Assembly: GCA_037200445.1 (NCBI GenBank)
Contig: JBBCGH010000001.1
Coordinates: 4,523,162 to 4,587,161 of the forward strand
DNA from: Alphaproteobacteria bacterium
GTDB taxonomy: Bacteria; Pseudomonadota; Alphaproteobacteria; Rhizobiales; Xanthobacteraceae
DNA length: 64,000 nucleotides
Direction of reading: 5' to 3'
The position numbers and the translations under genes are program-made. The stretch's first letter is position 1. Each line of letters begins with the position of its first letter. Below are positions 16,976 to 25,594 of this stretch, piece after piece. Under the pieces are notes generated by a model. That model had not been told where the DNA came from, ran no database searches, and saw only the letters and a program-made list of their open reading frames with translations.

Positions 16976-17879
16976 ATGAAACGCACTGCTGCAGCCACTA
17001 CCGGACTGCTCGCGCTCTTGGCCGCGCCGGCCATAGCGGCAGATCTTCCCGTAAAGGCACCGGTTGCGGTGACGGCGGTGGCGCCTGCCTGGAACTGGAC
17101 CGGCTTTTACATCGGCGCGCATGGCGGCGGCGCCTGGGGCCGCGCCGAAATCTCCCACTCCGCGATCCCCGCGCCCGCGGGGGGTGGCCTTTCCGGTAGA
17201 CGCCGCCGCGGTGACGGCGGCGAGTTCGCCGCTGCTCAATCCGAACGGTTATGTTGCCGGCGGTCACGCAGGCTTCAACTACCAGACCGGCAGCTTCGTC
17301 TGGGGCCTTGAAGGCGACTTTTCGTATTTCCGGCTGCGCGCGAGCTCCGGTGGCATATTCCCGTTCCCGAGCACGCTTGCCGGCGGTGTGCTCGGTCCTC
17401 CGACGCTGACTTTCAGCGCGTCCACCGACATCAGCACCGACTGGCTGCTCACGGTGCGGCCGCGCCTCGGCTTCACGGCCGGCAATGCGCTGTTCTATGC
17501 GACCGGCGGTCTCGCGGTGACGAACGAGAAGGTCAATCAGATCTCGGGCGTGCTGAACGGATCGAGTTTCGCGTCGTCGGTTTCCGAGACGCGGGTCGGC
17601 TGGACCGTCGGCGGCGGCATCGAATACATGCTGACTCCAAACTGGACGATGCGCGCCGAATATCTGCATCTCGACTTTGGCACGGTATCCGGATCGGGCA
17701 CCGGAAATGTTGCGGCCGGCGTTCTCGGCAACCTGCCCTGCACGGCGGGACAAGCCGTCGTCACCGGCCCCGCCACTTACACCGGATGCTCGATCTCCTC
17801 TCGGTTGACCGCCGAAATGGTTCGCGCTGGCATCAGCTACAAGTTCGGCGGCGCCGAGCCGGTGGTCGCGCGCTACTGA
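16976..17879 (+). pseudogene. Outer-membrane beta-barrel paralog 3, one frameshift
   Basis: The signal peptide and family start (MKRTAAATTGLLALLAAPAI, then ADLPVKAPVAV and WNWTGFYIGAHGGGAWG) are in one frame. From about 17180 the barrel continues one base out of phase (VAFPVDAAAVTAASS, GFNYQTGSFVWGLEGDFSYF, VGWTVGGGIEYMLTPNW) to the ending GGAEPVVARY. Removing one G from the six-G run near 17170-17175 restores a full-length protein of about 300 residues. The C-terminal part is fully conserved, so this is either a sequence error or a homopolymer switch rather than old decay. An intrinsic terminator follows. Confidence 0.85.
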
Positions 17880-17899
17880 TCGCGGCAAGCGTGAACCGC

Positions 17900-17932
17900 A
17901 AAAAACCCCGGACGATCGTCCGGGGTTCTTAT
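17900..17932 (+). terminator. Intrinsic terminator after beta-barrel paralog 3
   Basis: The palindrome AACCCCGGACGATCGTCCGGGGTT is preceded by an A run and followed by CTTATTT. It may serve both the barrel gene and the convergent GST gene. Confidence 0.85.
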
Positions 17933-17949
17933 TTGCTCATCAGCACGGA

Positions 17950-18558
17950 TCACGCGGTGACGCGCGTCTTTTCGAAGGCCGGCACTTTCGCGGAAAATTC
18001 GTCGAGCCACGCCACCAGCTTCGGATGGCCAGCGCGCCATTTTCCCTCGAAGCGGAGATCGCCATAGCCGAGCGCGCAGGCAAGCGTGATCGCGCCGACA
18101 TTGGGAAGGGCATCGAGCTTCGGTGGCGCGCCTTCGAGCACCGCGAGTGCGCGCTCGACCTTGCCGCGCTGATGGTCGAGCCATTTCTGCACGGCCATTT
18201 CGGGCGGGCGCCAGCGTCCTTCGTAAACGAGCAAAATGCCGGCATCGAGAATGCCGTCGCACAGCGCCTGCAGCGTGAGCGCCGCGATGCGCGCTTTCGG
18301 ATCTTTCGGAACGATCTTGCCGCCGCCGGCGCGTGTGTCGAGGTACTCGAGGATCACGGGCGAATCGTAGAGCACGGTGCCGTCCTCGATGATCAGCGCG
18401 GGAATCTTGCCGAGCGGATTTTGGTTGCGCAGCGAGTCGCTCGCGTCGGTCGGATCGGCTTTCTCGATCGTGACGTCGCTTTCGAGTCCGAGAATGCCGA
18501 GCGCAAGCTTGACCTTGCGGCCGAACGGCGAAGGAGGAGAGGAGCGCAGAATCATCAT
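17950..18558 (-). CDS. Glutathione S-transferase family protein
   Basis: A 202-residue two-domain GST. The thioredoxin-like N-terminal part begins MMILRSSPPSPFGRKVKLAL, with the active-site Ser/Pro region and NPLGKIPAL containing the cis-proline; then LYDSPVILEYLD supplies the glutathione gamma-glutamyl contact. The all-alpha C-terminal domain follows. The likely role is detoxification or thiol chemistry in the cytosol; the substrate is unknown. Either of two adjacent ATG codons could start it. It stands alone, convergent with the barrel genes. Confidence 0.9.
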   Translation of the reverse strand: MMILRSSPPSPFGRKVKLALGILGLESDVTIEKADPTDASDSLRNQNPLGKIPALIIEDGTVLYDSPVILEYLDTRAGGGKIVPKDPKARIAALTLQALCDGILDAGILLVYEGRWRPPEMAVQKWLDHQRGKVERALAVLEGAPPKLDALPNVGAITLACALGYGDLRFEGKWRAGHPKLVAWLDEFSAKVPAFEKTRVTA

Positions 18559-18616
18559 TGCGGAATCCCGATATGTGGCGCGTCTCGCGCGCGATAGGCG
18601 ATGTAGACGATTTGGT

Positions 18617-18832
18617 CTAGCCGGTAATGACCAGGTTGACCGCTTTCGGTCCCTTGCCCTTCTTGTCGGGCTCGACGTCGAAGTTGATACGCTGACCTTC
18701 GTTCAGCGATTTCAACCCTGCTCGCTCGACCGCCGTGATGTGGACGAACACATCACGCCCGCCGTCGTCGGGCTTGATGAAGCCGTAGCCACGCTCACCG
18801 TTGAAGAACTTGACCGTTCCACCTTGCGCCAT
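18617..18832 (-). CDS. Cold shock protein, CspA family
   Basis: A 71-residue single cold-shock domain. RNP1 is GYGFIKPDDG and RNP2 is DVFVHITAVE; the start is MAQGGTVKFFNGERGYGF. It binds single-stranded RNA/DNA and acts as an RNA chaperone. An AGGGAG ribosome site lies 9-10 bases before the ATG at 18832; the frame is open further upstream but outside the family length. About 195 bases separate it from rlmJ and may hold its 5' UTR. Confidence 0.95.
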   Translation of the reverse strand: MAQGGTVKFFNGERGYGFIKPDDGGRDVFVHITAVERAGLKSLNEGQRINFDVEPDKKGKGPKAVNLVITG

Positions 18833-19028
18833 CGGGAAGCTCCCTTTCCCAATTGCCATGCCGCCGCGCCCCCGCGGCTCAGCGGCTCGGCCGGACATTC
18901 CCGGGAAAAGCGTCGGCACCCCGAATCACTTCCGCCAGCCCCCCGAGGGAGGCGGAACGTCAAAGCCAGTACATGAGAGTAGACCCCAATCGGCCTACCT
19001 GAAAAGAGGCGGTTCGGCCGCATCGGGC

Positions 19029-19874
19029 CTACCGCGCGGTGGTGAGCCAGCGGGTGAGCGTGTGCCCCCCGCCCGCCCCGGCCTCGGCGAGGGCGCGGAG
19101 AAGCGCTGGCAGCAGCACGGCGAGTTCGCTTTCGAGCCGCCACGGCGGGTTCACCAGGATCAGGCCGCTGCCGCGCAGGCCCTCCCGCGCGGGCACGGCA
19201 AGCTCGGCCTGCAGCGTCCGGGGCATTGCAAGCCGGGTCAGTCGGCGCAGGAACCCGTCCGTCTCGCGCGCATCCTTGACCGGATACCAGAGCGCATAGA
19301 CGCCGGTCGGCCATTTGCGGTGTGCGCCGGCCAGTCCCTGCGCCAGTGCATCGAATTCGTCCGGCTGCTCGAACGGCGGGTCGACCAGCACCAGCCCGCG
19401 CCGCTCCTTCGGCGGCACGTAGGCATTGAGCGCCGTGTAGCCGTCGATCGCGACCGCCCTGGCGCGTTTGTCGCCGCGCAGGCGCGCGATCAACGCACGC
19501 GCGGCGTTCGGCTCACGCTCGCAGGCGATGAGCCGATCCTGCGGGCGGAGCCAGCGCTGCAACAAGACAGGCGAGCCCGGATAGACCTTCAGCGGGCCGG
19601 CGTTGAACGCCGCGACCGCATCGAGGTAGGGCGCGAGCAGATCGCGCGCCGCGGGCTCGAACCTGGCGGCGACGAGCTTGCCGATGCCCTCGCGCCATTC
19701 GCCGGTCCGGCTCGCCTCTGCGCCCGCCAGATCGTAAAGGCCCGCGCCCGCATGGGTGTCGATCACGCGGAATGCGGCCGGCTTCTCCTTCAGGTGCGCA
19801 ACGATGCGGGAGAGCACCGCATGCTTGACGACGTCCGCGAAATTGCCGGCGTGGTACGCGTGGCGATAGTTCAT
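19029..19874 (-). CDS. rlmJ: 23S rRNA (adenine(2030)-N6)-methyltransferase
   Basis: A SAM-dependent methyltransferase (281 residues) of the RlmJ/ComJ family that modifies A2030 of 23S rRNA. MNYRHAYHAGNFADVVKHAV is the family start, VIDTHAGAGLYDL the SAM-binding loop, and GLVLVDPPFEQPDEF the DPPF catalytic motif of N6-adenine methylases. SGLILVNPPW is the C-terminal block. It stands alone on the minus strand, downstream of the RNase T2 gene. Confidence 0.93.
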   Translation of the reverse strand: MNYRHAYHAGNFADVVKHAVLSRIVAHLKEKPAAFRVIDTHAGAGLYDLAGAEASRTGEWREGIGKLVAARFEPAARDLLAPYLDAVAAFNAGPLKVYPGSPVLLQRWLRPQDRLIACEREPNAARALIARLRGDKRARAVAIDGYTALNAYVPPKERRGLVLVDPPFEQPDEFDALAQGLAGAHRKWPTGVYALWYPVKDARETDGFLRRLTRLAMPRTLQAELAVPAREGLRGSGLILVNPPWRLESELAVLLPALLRALAEAGAGGGHTLTRWLTTAR

Positions 19875-19941
19875 GCGCCTTCATGCTGAGGAGCCCGCCG
19901 AAGCGCAAGCGAAGGCGGCGTCTCGAAGCTTGGGGCTCCCG

Positions 19942-20604
19942 CTATCCCCCGCGCACCGGCGGCATGCGCAGTTGCTCTCGGCGGCAGGCGCGCTTGTCGA
20001 TCTCGGGACACTCGCGGAATTGCAGATCGCGCGAGAAGCAGATGCGCACTTCGGAGAGGCGCGGCCCCCCGCACGTGACCGCTATGCCCGCGCGGCTCAT
20101 GCCGGGATTGGCCGCGACGAAAGCGTCCTCCACTTCGCCGGGCGAGACGGTGAGCACGCTCTGCGGCGCAAGGTAATCCTCCGGTATCTTCACGGCGGCG
20201 CGCGCCTTGCGGATCGTCTCGAAATAGGCGCGCGCGGATAGGCCGGAGCAGACACCATGCTTGTCCCACTCGTTGAAGATCAGCCGCGGCGCCGGCATCA
20301 TGTCGAGCATCGAGGAGACGATGTTGCGATTGAGCCGCGGCGCCGGGTTCTGGCAGAACTCGGGAAAGCCCCTCTCGTATTGCGGCCATAGCCCATGCAC
20401 GACGAACGAATAGGGTCGCGCGCCGCACTGCTGACGCGGCGCGCGCTCGCCGGCCTGCTCGCAATAGGACGGCGACCACGACAGCGAGAGCACATAGAAG
20501 TCGAACTTGCCGGGCTCGTTCTGCCGCGGGTCCTGCGCGGCCGCGCCGCCCGCAAGCGATAGCCCAAACAGGGTACATGCCAGTCCAACGGATACGCGGC
20601 GCAT
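19942..20604 (-). CDS. Secreted ribonuclease T2 family protein
   Basis: A 220-residue secreted/periplasmic RNase. The signal peptide MRRVSVGLACTLFGLSLAGG ends near AAAQD. Both catalytic blocks are present: FVVHGLWPQYERG (first active-site His) and IFNEWDKHGVC (second, with Glu, Lys and His), so activity is likely. Several cysteines fit disulfides. It cleaves RNA non-specifically through 2',3'-cyclic phosphate. The ATG at 20604 is chosen because it starts the signal peptide. The next three minus-strand genes upstream also encode small exported proteins. Confidence 0.92.
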   Translation of the reverse strand: MRRVSVGLACTLFGLSLAGGAAAQDPRQNEPGKFDFYVLSLSWSPSYCEQAGERAPRQQCGARPYSFVVHGLWPQYERGFPEFCQNPAPRLNRNIVSSMLDMMPAPRLIFNEWDKHGVCSGLSARAYFETIRKARAAVKIPEDYLAPQSVLTVSPGEVEDAFVAANPGMSRAGIAVTCGGPRLSEVRICFSRDLQFRECPEIDKRACRREQLRMPPVRGG

Positions 20605-20731
20605 GGTCGCCTCCTCACTCGCGCGTTGCACTGGCCTCAATGCTAACCAAGGGATAGGAACATATCAAGAACATAAAGGGACGAACCATGGACGTCCACA
20701 GGACGCGCCGGCCTGTGGACAGGCCTAAACT

Positions 20732-21187
20732 TTATGGCCGCGCCATGCGGCAGGACGGGTTGTAGGCCCAGTTGCGATCGAGCCCGACCACGCACCATTC
20801 GACGCCCCAGCCGATCCCCAGCCAGCCGGTGTTCTCCAGTATCGAATAGAAGATCGCGTGGCGCGCCCCGTCGGAGGTCAGCACGACCCCGTTGCAGAAG
20901 CGGCGCGGGATCGCCTGCGGCGCGCCATCCCACGGGCGGAACGCGACCTGCCGGATCCGCTCGATGTCGACGATTTCCAGGTTGGAGGCCCAGAACTCGC
21001 TTTCCTTGTGACTGAACTTGGAATGGATCTGAATCAGCACGCCGCGATCGTCGCACAGCGGCACCAGCGCATCGTAGCGCGGCCCAGAGAGCCCAAAATT
21101 GAACTCGAGAAAGCTGGCGGCAGACGCAGGCGCGGCTACCGCAAGGCTCAACAGTCCGGCGAGCGCCAGCGCGAAAATACGGCTCAT
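20732..21187 (-). CDS. Small secreted cysteine-containing protein, unknown function
   Basis: A 151-residue protein. The signal peptide MSRIFALALAGLLSLAVAAP is followed by ASAASFLEFNFG. The mature part has four cysteines (PLCDDRG, RRFCNGVV, VEWCVVG, NPSCRM) and many aromatics, suggesting a small disulfide-bonded exported domain. AGGAGG lies 5 bases before the ATG. It is second in a same-strand group of exported proteins between 19.9 and 21.8 kb. I do not recognise the family. Confidence 0.75.
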   Translation of the reverse strand: MSRIFALALAGLLSLAVAAPASAASFLEFNFGLSGPRYDALVPLCDDRGVLIQIHSKFSHKESEFWASNLEIVDIERIRQVAFRPWDGAPQAIPRRFCNGVVLTSDGARHAIFYSILENTGWLGIGWGVEWCVVGLDRNWAYNPSCRMARP

Positions 21188-21221
21188 CACGGCCTCCTGC
21201 GAAACCGTGCCGCGCACCCCT

Positions 21222-21515
21222 TCAAGGGTCAAGGGGCTGTGGAGAGATCGGCGCGCAGTGTGGCCGCGCCGCCGCGCTCTGCCATACCTCTGTCGGCGCC
21301 ACCGAGATGACGCACGGCGTATCGGTGAACTGCCACGACGTGTTGTTGAGCACCATGCCGCAGGTCGCGATGCGCGGGCCCTTTGGCGAGGGCAGGCAGG
21401 TGCTCTGTCCCAGCTCGAATTCCTTGCCGCGCGCGCGGCAGATGCAGTTCGGGTCGGCGGAGGCGGCCGAAGCCAGCGCATCGATCATGAGAGCGAGCAG
21501 GACCAGGGCGCGCAT
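21222..21515 (-). CDS. Small secreted cysteine-rich protein, unknown function
   Basis: A 97-residue protein. The signal peptide MRALVLLALMIDALASAASA is followed by a mature region with six cysteines (NCICRARG, TCLPSP, TCGMVL, PCVIS, HCAP), giving up to three disulfides. The gap to the next gene downstream is 34 bases, so co-transcription with the 151-residue exported protein is likely. No family is recognised. Confidence 0.72.
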   Translation of the reverse strand: MRALVLLALMIDALASAASADPNCICRARGKEFELGQSTCLPSPKGPRIATCGMVLNNTSWQFTDTPCVISVAPTEVWQSAAARPHCAPISPQPLDP

Positions 21516-21546
21516 GCGCAACCCTAGCACATGCGGCAGCGGACGA

Positions 21547-21759
21547 TCAGAGCCCGGCGTTGCGATAGAAGGCGCAGGCCTTGGAGGCCGCCGCCGACTG
21601 CTGCGCCTCGAATTTGGCGAAGCTGGCGCGCAGCCCTGGGTCCTTGATCTGGGCGATCGGGCCGCAGGTCGGCGATGCGGACGAGCCCGCCGGCGCGGTC
21701 ACGAAGGCGATGAGGAAGGCTGCAACGGCGGAAAGCGCAATGGCGCGGGCGGCGGTCAT
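21547..21759 (-). CDS. Very small secreted protein, unknown function
   Basis: A 70-residue protein. A signal peptide (MTAARAIALSAVAAFLIAFV) is followed by a mature region of about 42 residues with two cysteines (TCGPIAQIKD, KACAFYRN). The chain is helical, with an Ala/Gln/Lys pattern (ASFAKFEAQQSAAASKACAF). It is 31 bases upstream of the 97-residue exported protein on the same strand and probably leads that unit. Confidence 0.65.
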   Translation of the reverse strand: MTAARAIALSAVAAFLIAFVTAPAGSSASPTCGPIAQIKDPGLRASFAKFEAQQSAAASKACAFYRNAGL

Positions 21760-21964
21760 GGCAAGGGTCCCCTTCTGGCCAGGACGGTATGGTTAACGAT
21801 TGGTCGCCGCAGCGGGCCGGAAGGTTCAAAGCGGAGGCTTGTTTCTTTCCCTTGTTTTCGCCCGCGGTGGCGCGGACCGCAGGTCCGAGGCCTGAAGGGC
21901 ATGGCCGCCCCCCGCCTGCCCTGCCCGCCTTGTGTCCTCAAGACGATCTGTCAGAGTTCCGGGC

Positions 21965-22624
21965 ATGGCCCTCAAGGCAATCATCACCGGCGCGACCGGC
22001 ATGGTCGGCGAAGCCGTGCTGCTCGAATGCCTCGACAACCCGGCCGTCGGAGAGGTCCTGGTCATCAACCGCAAGCCGGCCAGGCGCTCGCATCGCAAGC
22101 TCACCGAAATCATCCATGCGGATTTCTTCGACCCGGCTCCCCTTGCGTCCGCCGTCGCCGGCTACGACGCCTGCTTCTTCTGTCTCGGCGTCTCGTCGGT
22201 CGGCATGGATGCCGAGCAGTACCGGCACATGACCTACGATCTCACGCTCGGCTTCGGAGAGGTTCTGGCAAAAGCAAATCCCGACATGACCTTCTGCTAC
22301 ATCACCGGCAAGGGAACGGACGGAAGCGAGCAGGGCCGCATCGCGTGGGCGCGCGTGAAGGGCGCCACCGAAAACGCGCTGCTGCGGCTTTTCAAAAACG
22401 CCTACATGTTCCGGCCGGGCATGATGAGGGCGACGCCCGGCCAGAAAAACCTGCCAGCGCTGTATCGATACCTTGCGTGGGTCTATCCGATCGGCCGAGC
22501 GCTCTATCCGGCGGGCTTCAGCACCTTGCAGGAGCTCGCGCGTGCGATGATCAATGCGGCGAGCACGGGGTATGACAAGCGGGTGCTGGAGGTGGAGGAT
22601 ATCGTCAGGCTGGCCAAGGGGTGA
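21965..22624 (+). CDS. NAD(P)-binding atypical SDR / NAD-dependent epimerase-like protein
   Basis: A 219-residue protein with an N-terminal Rossmann motif AIITGATGMVGEAVLLECLD. CFFCLGVSSVGM and CYITGKGTDGSEQG match the NAD(P)H-binding/NmrA-like atypical SDR group that lacks the classic Tyr-x3-Lys. It probably acts as a cytosolic oxidoreductase or redox sensor. The start is at 21965 (MALKAIITG), with no strong ribosome site. It is convergent with the degenerate AAA+ gene; their stops are 7 bases apart. Confidence 0.8.
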   Translation: MALKAIITGATGMVGEAVLLECLDNPAVGEVLVINRKPARRSHRKLTEIIHADFFDPAPLASAVAGYDACFFCLGVSSVGMDAEQYRHMTYDLTLGFGEVLAKANPDMTFCYITGKGTDGSEQGRIAWARVKGATENALLRLFKNAYMFRPGMMRATPGQKNLPALYRYLAWVYPIGRALYPAGFSTLQELARAMINAASTGYDKRVLEVEDIVRLAKG

Positions 22625-22631
22625 AGGGCTA

Positions 22632-23186
22632 TCAGGCGATGCGCCTGCGCAAGGGCAGAAACGATTCCACCACGAAGCGCCGGCGCAAGGCGGCAGGAAG
22701 CGGGCGCTGCGAGCGGCTCACCAGGATCACCAGCCCGCGATATTGCTCGATCCGCTGCAGCAGGTCGTTCACTTCGACATTCGCGAAGCGGTCATGCGCG
22801 TCTTTCACGTCGCTGCGCTTGCCGAACAGCGCGTCCGCTTCGTCGAACAGCAACGGAGGCGATCCGCCGGCTTGCGCTTCGTCAAATACGCGGTCGAGAT
22901 TTTTCTCCGTCTCGCCGATGAATTTGCTGACCACCACGGAAAGGTCCACCCGAAGGGCGTCGAGGCCGAGCGCGTCCGCCATGGCTTTTGCCGCAACCGA
23001 CGCGCTCCTTCCCGTCAGCAGCAGCGGCTTGTGTTTGGCCGGCCCGCGCATCCGCGCGGCGAGCGCGCGCACACGGACGATATCCCTGGCGGGCAACGCG
23101 GCTAGCGCCATCTCGAGGATGATCCCTGCATCGGGTTCAGGTCGTGCGCCGCCGCGCCGGCGTGAGACCGCCACGGCGGCTGGCAT
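22632..23186 (-). CDS. Truncated AAA+ ATPase-like protein lacking Walker A
   Basis: A 184-residue protein whose middle matches the AAA+ core: RVDLSVVVSKFIGETEKNL, then Walker B PLLFDEADALFGKR, then DVKDAHDRFANVEVNDLLQR. At the Walker A position it reads LLTGRSASVAAKAMAD, lacking the GxxxxGK[ST] loop. The sensor-1 Asn region is VILVSRSQ instead of the usual VILATN, and the arginine region is ALRRRFVVESF. ATP hydrolysis is therefore unlikely. The most similar full-length proteins I know are CDC48-like ATPases, including those of contractile injection systems. It may be a remnant or a pseudo-ATPase. Confidence 0.6.
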   Translation of the reverse strand: MPAAVAVSRRRGGARPEPDAGIILEMALAALPARDIVRVRALAARMRGPAKHKPLLLTGRSASVAAKAMADALGLDALRVDLSVVVSKFIGETEKNLDRVFDEAQAGGSPPLLFDEADALFGKRSDVKDAHDRFANVEVNDLLQRIEQYRGLVILVSRSQRPLPAALRRRFVVESFLPLRRRIA

Positions 23187-23253
23187 GTTGCATGGGCAAT
23201 CTCGGCTAGCTAGTCCTACGGGCGGGGCGTGAACGCCGGGGACCAGGCTGCCG

Positions 23254-24927
23254 ATGGGGTTGAGTTTTTTGGGTGCGAGAGAAACCGGCCAGCGCCAGCT
23301 GATTTACCTCGCTTACGGCATTGTCGCATTGCTCTGCCTGCTCTTCTCGTTCCGCTATTTCATCGCCTCCGGTTTTGACAGGCTCGCAGGGGACGACGGC
23401 GACGCGAAGTTGATCATGGCTCAACTCGAGCACTGGCGCGCGGTCCTGGCCGGCAGGGCCTGGTACGACAGCCCGATCTGGTTTTACCCGGTGAAGCATA
23501 TCCTGGGCATTCAGGACGGGCTTTTGCTGAACGGATTGACGCATTCGGCAGCCCGGCTGGTCTTCGATGAGCACGCCTCTCTCGAAGTTGGAGCGATGCT
23601 CGCGAGCCTCATCGGTTTCGCCGGCACGGCCCTGCTGTTGCACCGCGGCTTGCGCATGAGCGTCTGGGTCGCCCTGTGGGGCGCGGCCTTCTTCGTCATT
23701 CAGGGCAGCCTCTACCGGATGCACCATGCGCCCCAGATGGCGACCGTTTTTTATTTTCCGCTGCTCGGCTTTCTCTTGCTCGCGAGCTTGACGCATCGGG
23801 AGACGAGATTGCACGCCTTTGCCCTCCCGGCAGCAGCGCTGCTGTTTGTCGCGATGTGGTGGTCGACGTTCTATGTCGCCTGGTATGCGACACTGTTTCT
23901 GATCCTGCTTGCCTTGATCTGTTTGACGATCGCGCTCTACCGCGCCGGCTGGAGAACGAGCCTGCAGGCAAGCCTCGCGTTTGCAAAAGAGCGGCGCTGT
24001 GAAATCGCCGGGGGCGCTGTGCCGCTGGTGATCGGCGGCATTGCTTTCACGAGCCTCTATCTCCCGCACTTGAGGCGGCAGGGAGGCTGGCCCTATCAGG
24101 TGATCGACGAGCGATTGTTGCACGTCACCGATCTCGTCGTGGCCACGCCGGATAACTGGCTTTGGGGTTACGCCGTTGGCGGCGGGGACCCGCCCGATGT
24201 CTTCGGATTCCCGCCGCTCTTCGGCCTGCTCTGCTTCGCGGGCGTGGTCTGGTGCACGATACGCGTGTTGCAGCGATCAAGGCCGTTGAACGTTCTGGAG
24301 CTTTATTGCTGCGCGACGGGCATCGCGGCCTTTTTGCTCTGGTTCTGCTTTCTCAAGATCGGCGACTGGACGATTTACAAGTATGTCTATCGGTACGTGC
24401 CCGGCGCCGCCGCCATGCGCGTCCCTGTCCGCCTCAATCTCTTTCTCGCGGCTGTGCTGGCTCCGATCGTTGTGATCGTCATTCAGGCAATCTGGAATGC
24501 AGGCAGAGGGAAGCCGGCGGTCCGTGCTTTGGCTGTCGCAATCGCCTGTCTGGCGTTCGCCGAACAGGGCACCAGTCGAGAGGTATCGTACTGGTCGCGC
24601 AAGAAGGATCGGGCGCTGTTGGCCTCGATACCTGCGCCGCCCGGCTACTGCCGCTCCTTCTTCGTCAGCTGGACCATACCGAGACCCTGGGACGGCCCGT
24701 TATTGCAATATTTCTACGCACCGATCTCCGACGGGATGTTGCTTGCGTCGCGCTTTCGGGTGCCGACATTGAACGGCCTGGGCACAGCTGCCGATGACGG
24801 TTGGCCCGCACCGCCGCCGATGGGCGATAAGTATGAAGAGACGATCGGCCGTTGGGTCTATCAACACAAGCTGCAGCGCGTTTGCCGGCTCGTGCTGCCC
24901 ACGGGATCTTGGCACTTCTACCGCTAG
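23254..24927 (+). CDS. Polytopic membrane protein, GT-C-like, unknown function
   Basis: A 557-residue integral membrane protein with about ten hydrophobic segments (for example residues 17-38, 108-130, 155-175, 190-225 and 245-265). An acidic loop, FDRLAGDDGDAKLIM, lies after the first segment, and the C-terminal tail of about 110 residues is soluble and predicted outside. An Asp-rich first loop plus many membrane helices is the layout of GT-C lipid-linked glycosyltransferases, but no family signature is certain. Codon use is slightly less GC-rich than its neighbours. It stands alone. Confidence 0.65.
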   Translation: MGLSFLGARETGQRQLIYLAYGIVALLCLLFSFRYFIASGFDRLAGDDGDAKLIMAQLEHWRAVLAGRAWYDSPIWFYPVKHILGIQDGLLLNGLTHSAARLVFDEHASLEVGAMLASLIGFAGTALLLHRGLRMSVWVALWGAAFFVIQGSLYRMHHAPQMATVFYFPLLGFLLLASLTHRETRLHAFALPAAALLFVAMWWSTFYVAWYATLFLILLALICLTIALYRAGWRTSLQASLAFAKERRCEIAGGAVPLVIGGIAFTSLYLPHLRRQGGWPYQVIDERLLHVTDLVVATPDNWLWGYAVGGGDPPDVFGFPPLFGLLCFAGVVWCTIRVLQRSRPLNVLELYCCATGIAAFLLWFCFLKIGDWTIYKYVYRYVPGAAAMRVPVRLNLFLAAVLAPIVVIVIQAIWNAGRGKPAVRALAVAIACLAFAEQGTSREVSYWSRKKDRALLASIPAPPGYCRSFFVSWTIPRPWDGPLLQYFYAPISDGMLLASRFRVPTLNGLGTAADDGWPAPPPMGDKYEETIGRWVYQHKLQRVCRLVLPTGSWHFYR

Positions 24928-24961
24928 ATCTGGGTAGTCGCAGGCAGGCTGCCCGGGCGCC

Positions 24962-25510
24962 TCAATGCCCCGCAAAACTGATCAGCGTGCGCACCGGCAC
25001 GTTAAGCTTGCGCAGCTTCTCGGCGCCGCCGAGTTCGGGCAGGTCGATGATGAAGCACGCAGCGAGCACCTCAGCGCCGACCTGGCGCAACAGTTTCACG
25101 GCACCCTCGGCGGTGCCGCCGGTCGCGATCAGGTCGTCGACCAGCACAACGCGGTCGCCCTTCTGAATCGCGTCGACGTGCATCTCCATCTCGTCGGAGC
25201 CGTATTCGAGCAGATAGGCCATGCGCACGGTCTGGTGCGGCAGCTTGCCCTTCTTGCGGATCGGCACGAAGCCGGCCGAGACCTGGTGCGCGACCGCGCC
25301 GCCGATGATGAAGCCGCGCGCCTCGATGCCGGCGACCTTGTCGATCTTCGCGCCGGCCCAGGGCTGCACCAACTCGTCCACTGCGCGGCGGAACGCCCGC
25401 GCATTGCCGAGCAGCGTGGTGATGTCGCGAAAGATGATTCCGGGCTTGGGGTAATCCGGGATCGAGCGGATCGCGGCGGCAAGGTCGTTTTCGAGCGCGG
25501 GAGAGGCCAT
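24962..25510 (-). CDS. apt: Adenine phosphoribosyltransferase
   Basis: A purine-salvage enzyme converting adenine and PRPP to AMP (182 residues, standard length). [20 protein letters not shown] is the family start. The PRPP-binding loop is [17 protein letters not shown], and [16 protein letters not shown] contains the base-binding region. It is cytosolic. MTA phosphorylase (26258-27133), which releases adenine, lies 750 bases upstream on the same strand; the two act in one adenine-salvage route. Confidence 0.97.
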   Translation of the reverse strand: MASPALENDLAAAIRSIPDYPKPGIIFRDITTLLGNARAFRRAVDELVQPWAGAKIDKVAGIEARGFIIGGAVAHQVSAGFVPIRKKGKLPHQTVRMAYLLEYGSDEMEMHVDAIQKGDRVVLVDDLIATGGTAEGAVKLLRQVGAEVLAACFIIDLPELGGAEKLRKLNVPVRTLISFAGH

Positions 25511-25519
25511 TTGTTTCTC

Positions 25520-25566
25520 GTCATTCCAGGGCCGAGCGAAGCGGGAGGCGCGGAACCCATAAACAC
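25520..25566. repeat. Half of a GTCAT-type palindromic repeat
   Basis: GTCATTCCAGGGCCGAGCGAAG through CGCGGAACCCATAAACAC resembles the left half of the GTCAT elements. No closing right half is seen, so it looks like a solo or decayed copy between the cupin and apt genes. Confidence 0.5.
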
Positions 25567-25594
25567 GAACCGGGCAAACAATCCACCGGCGTCG

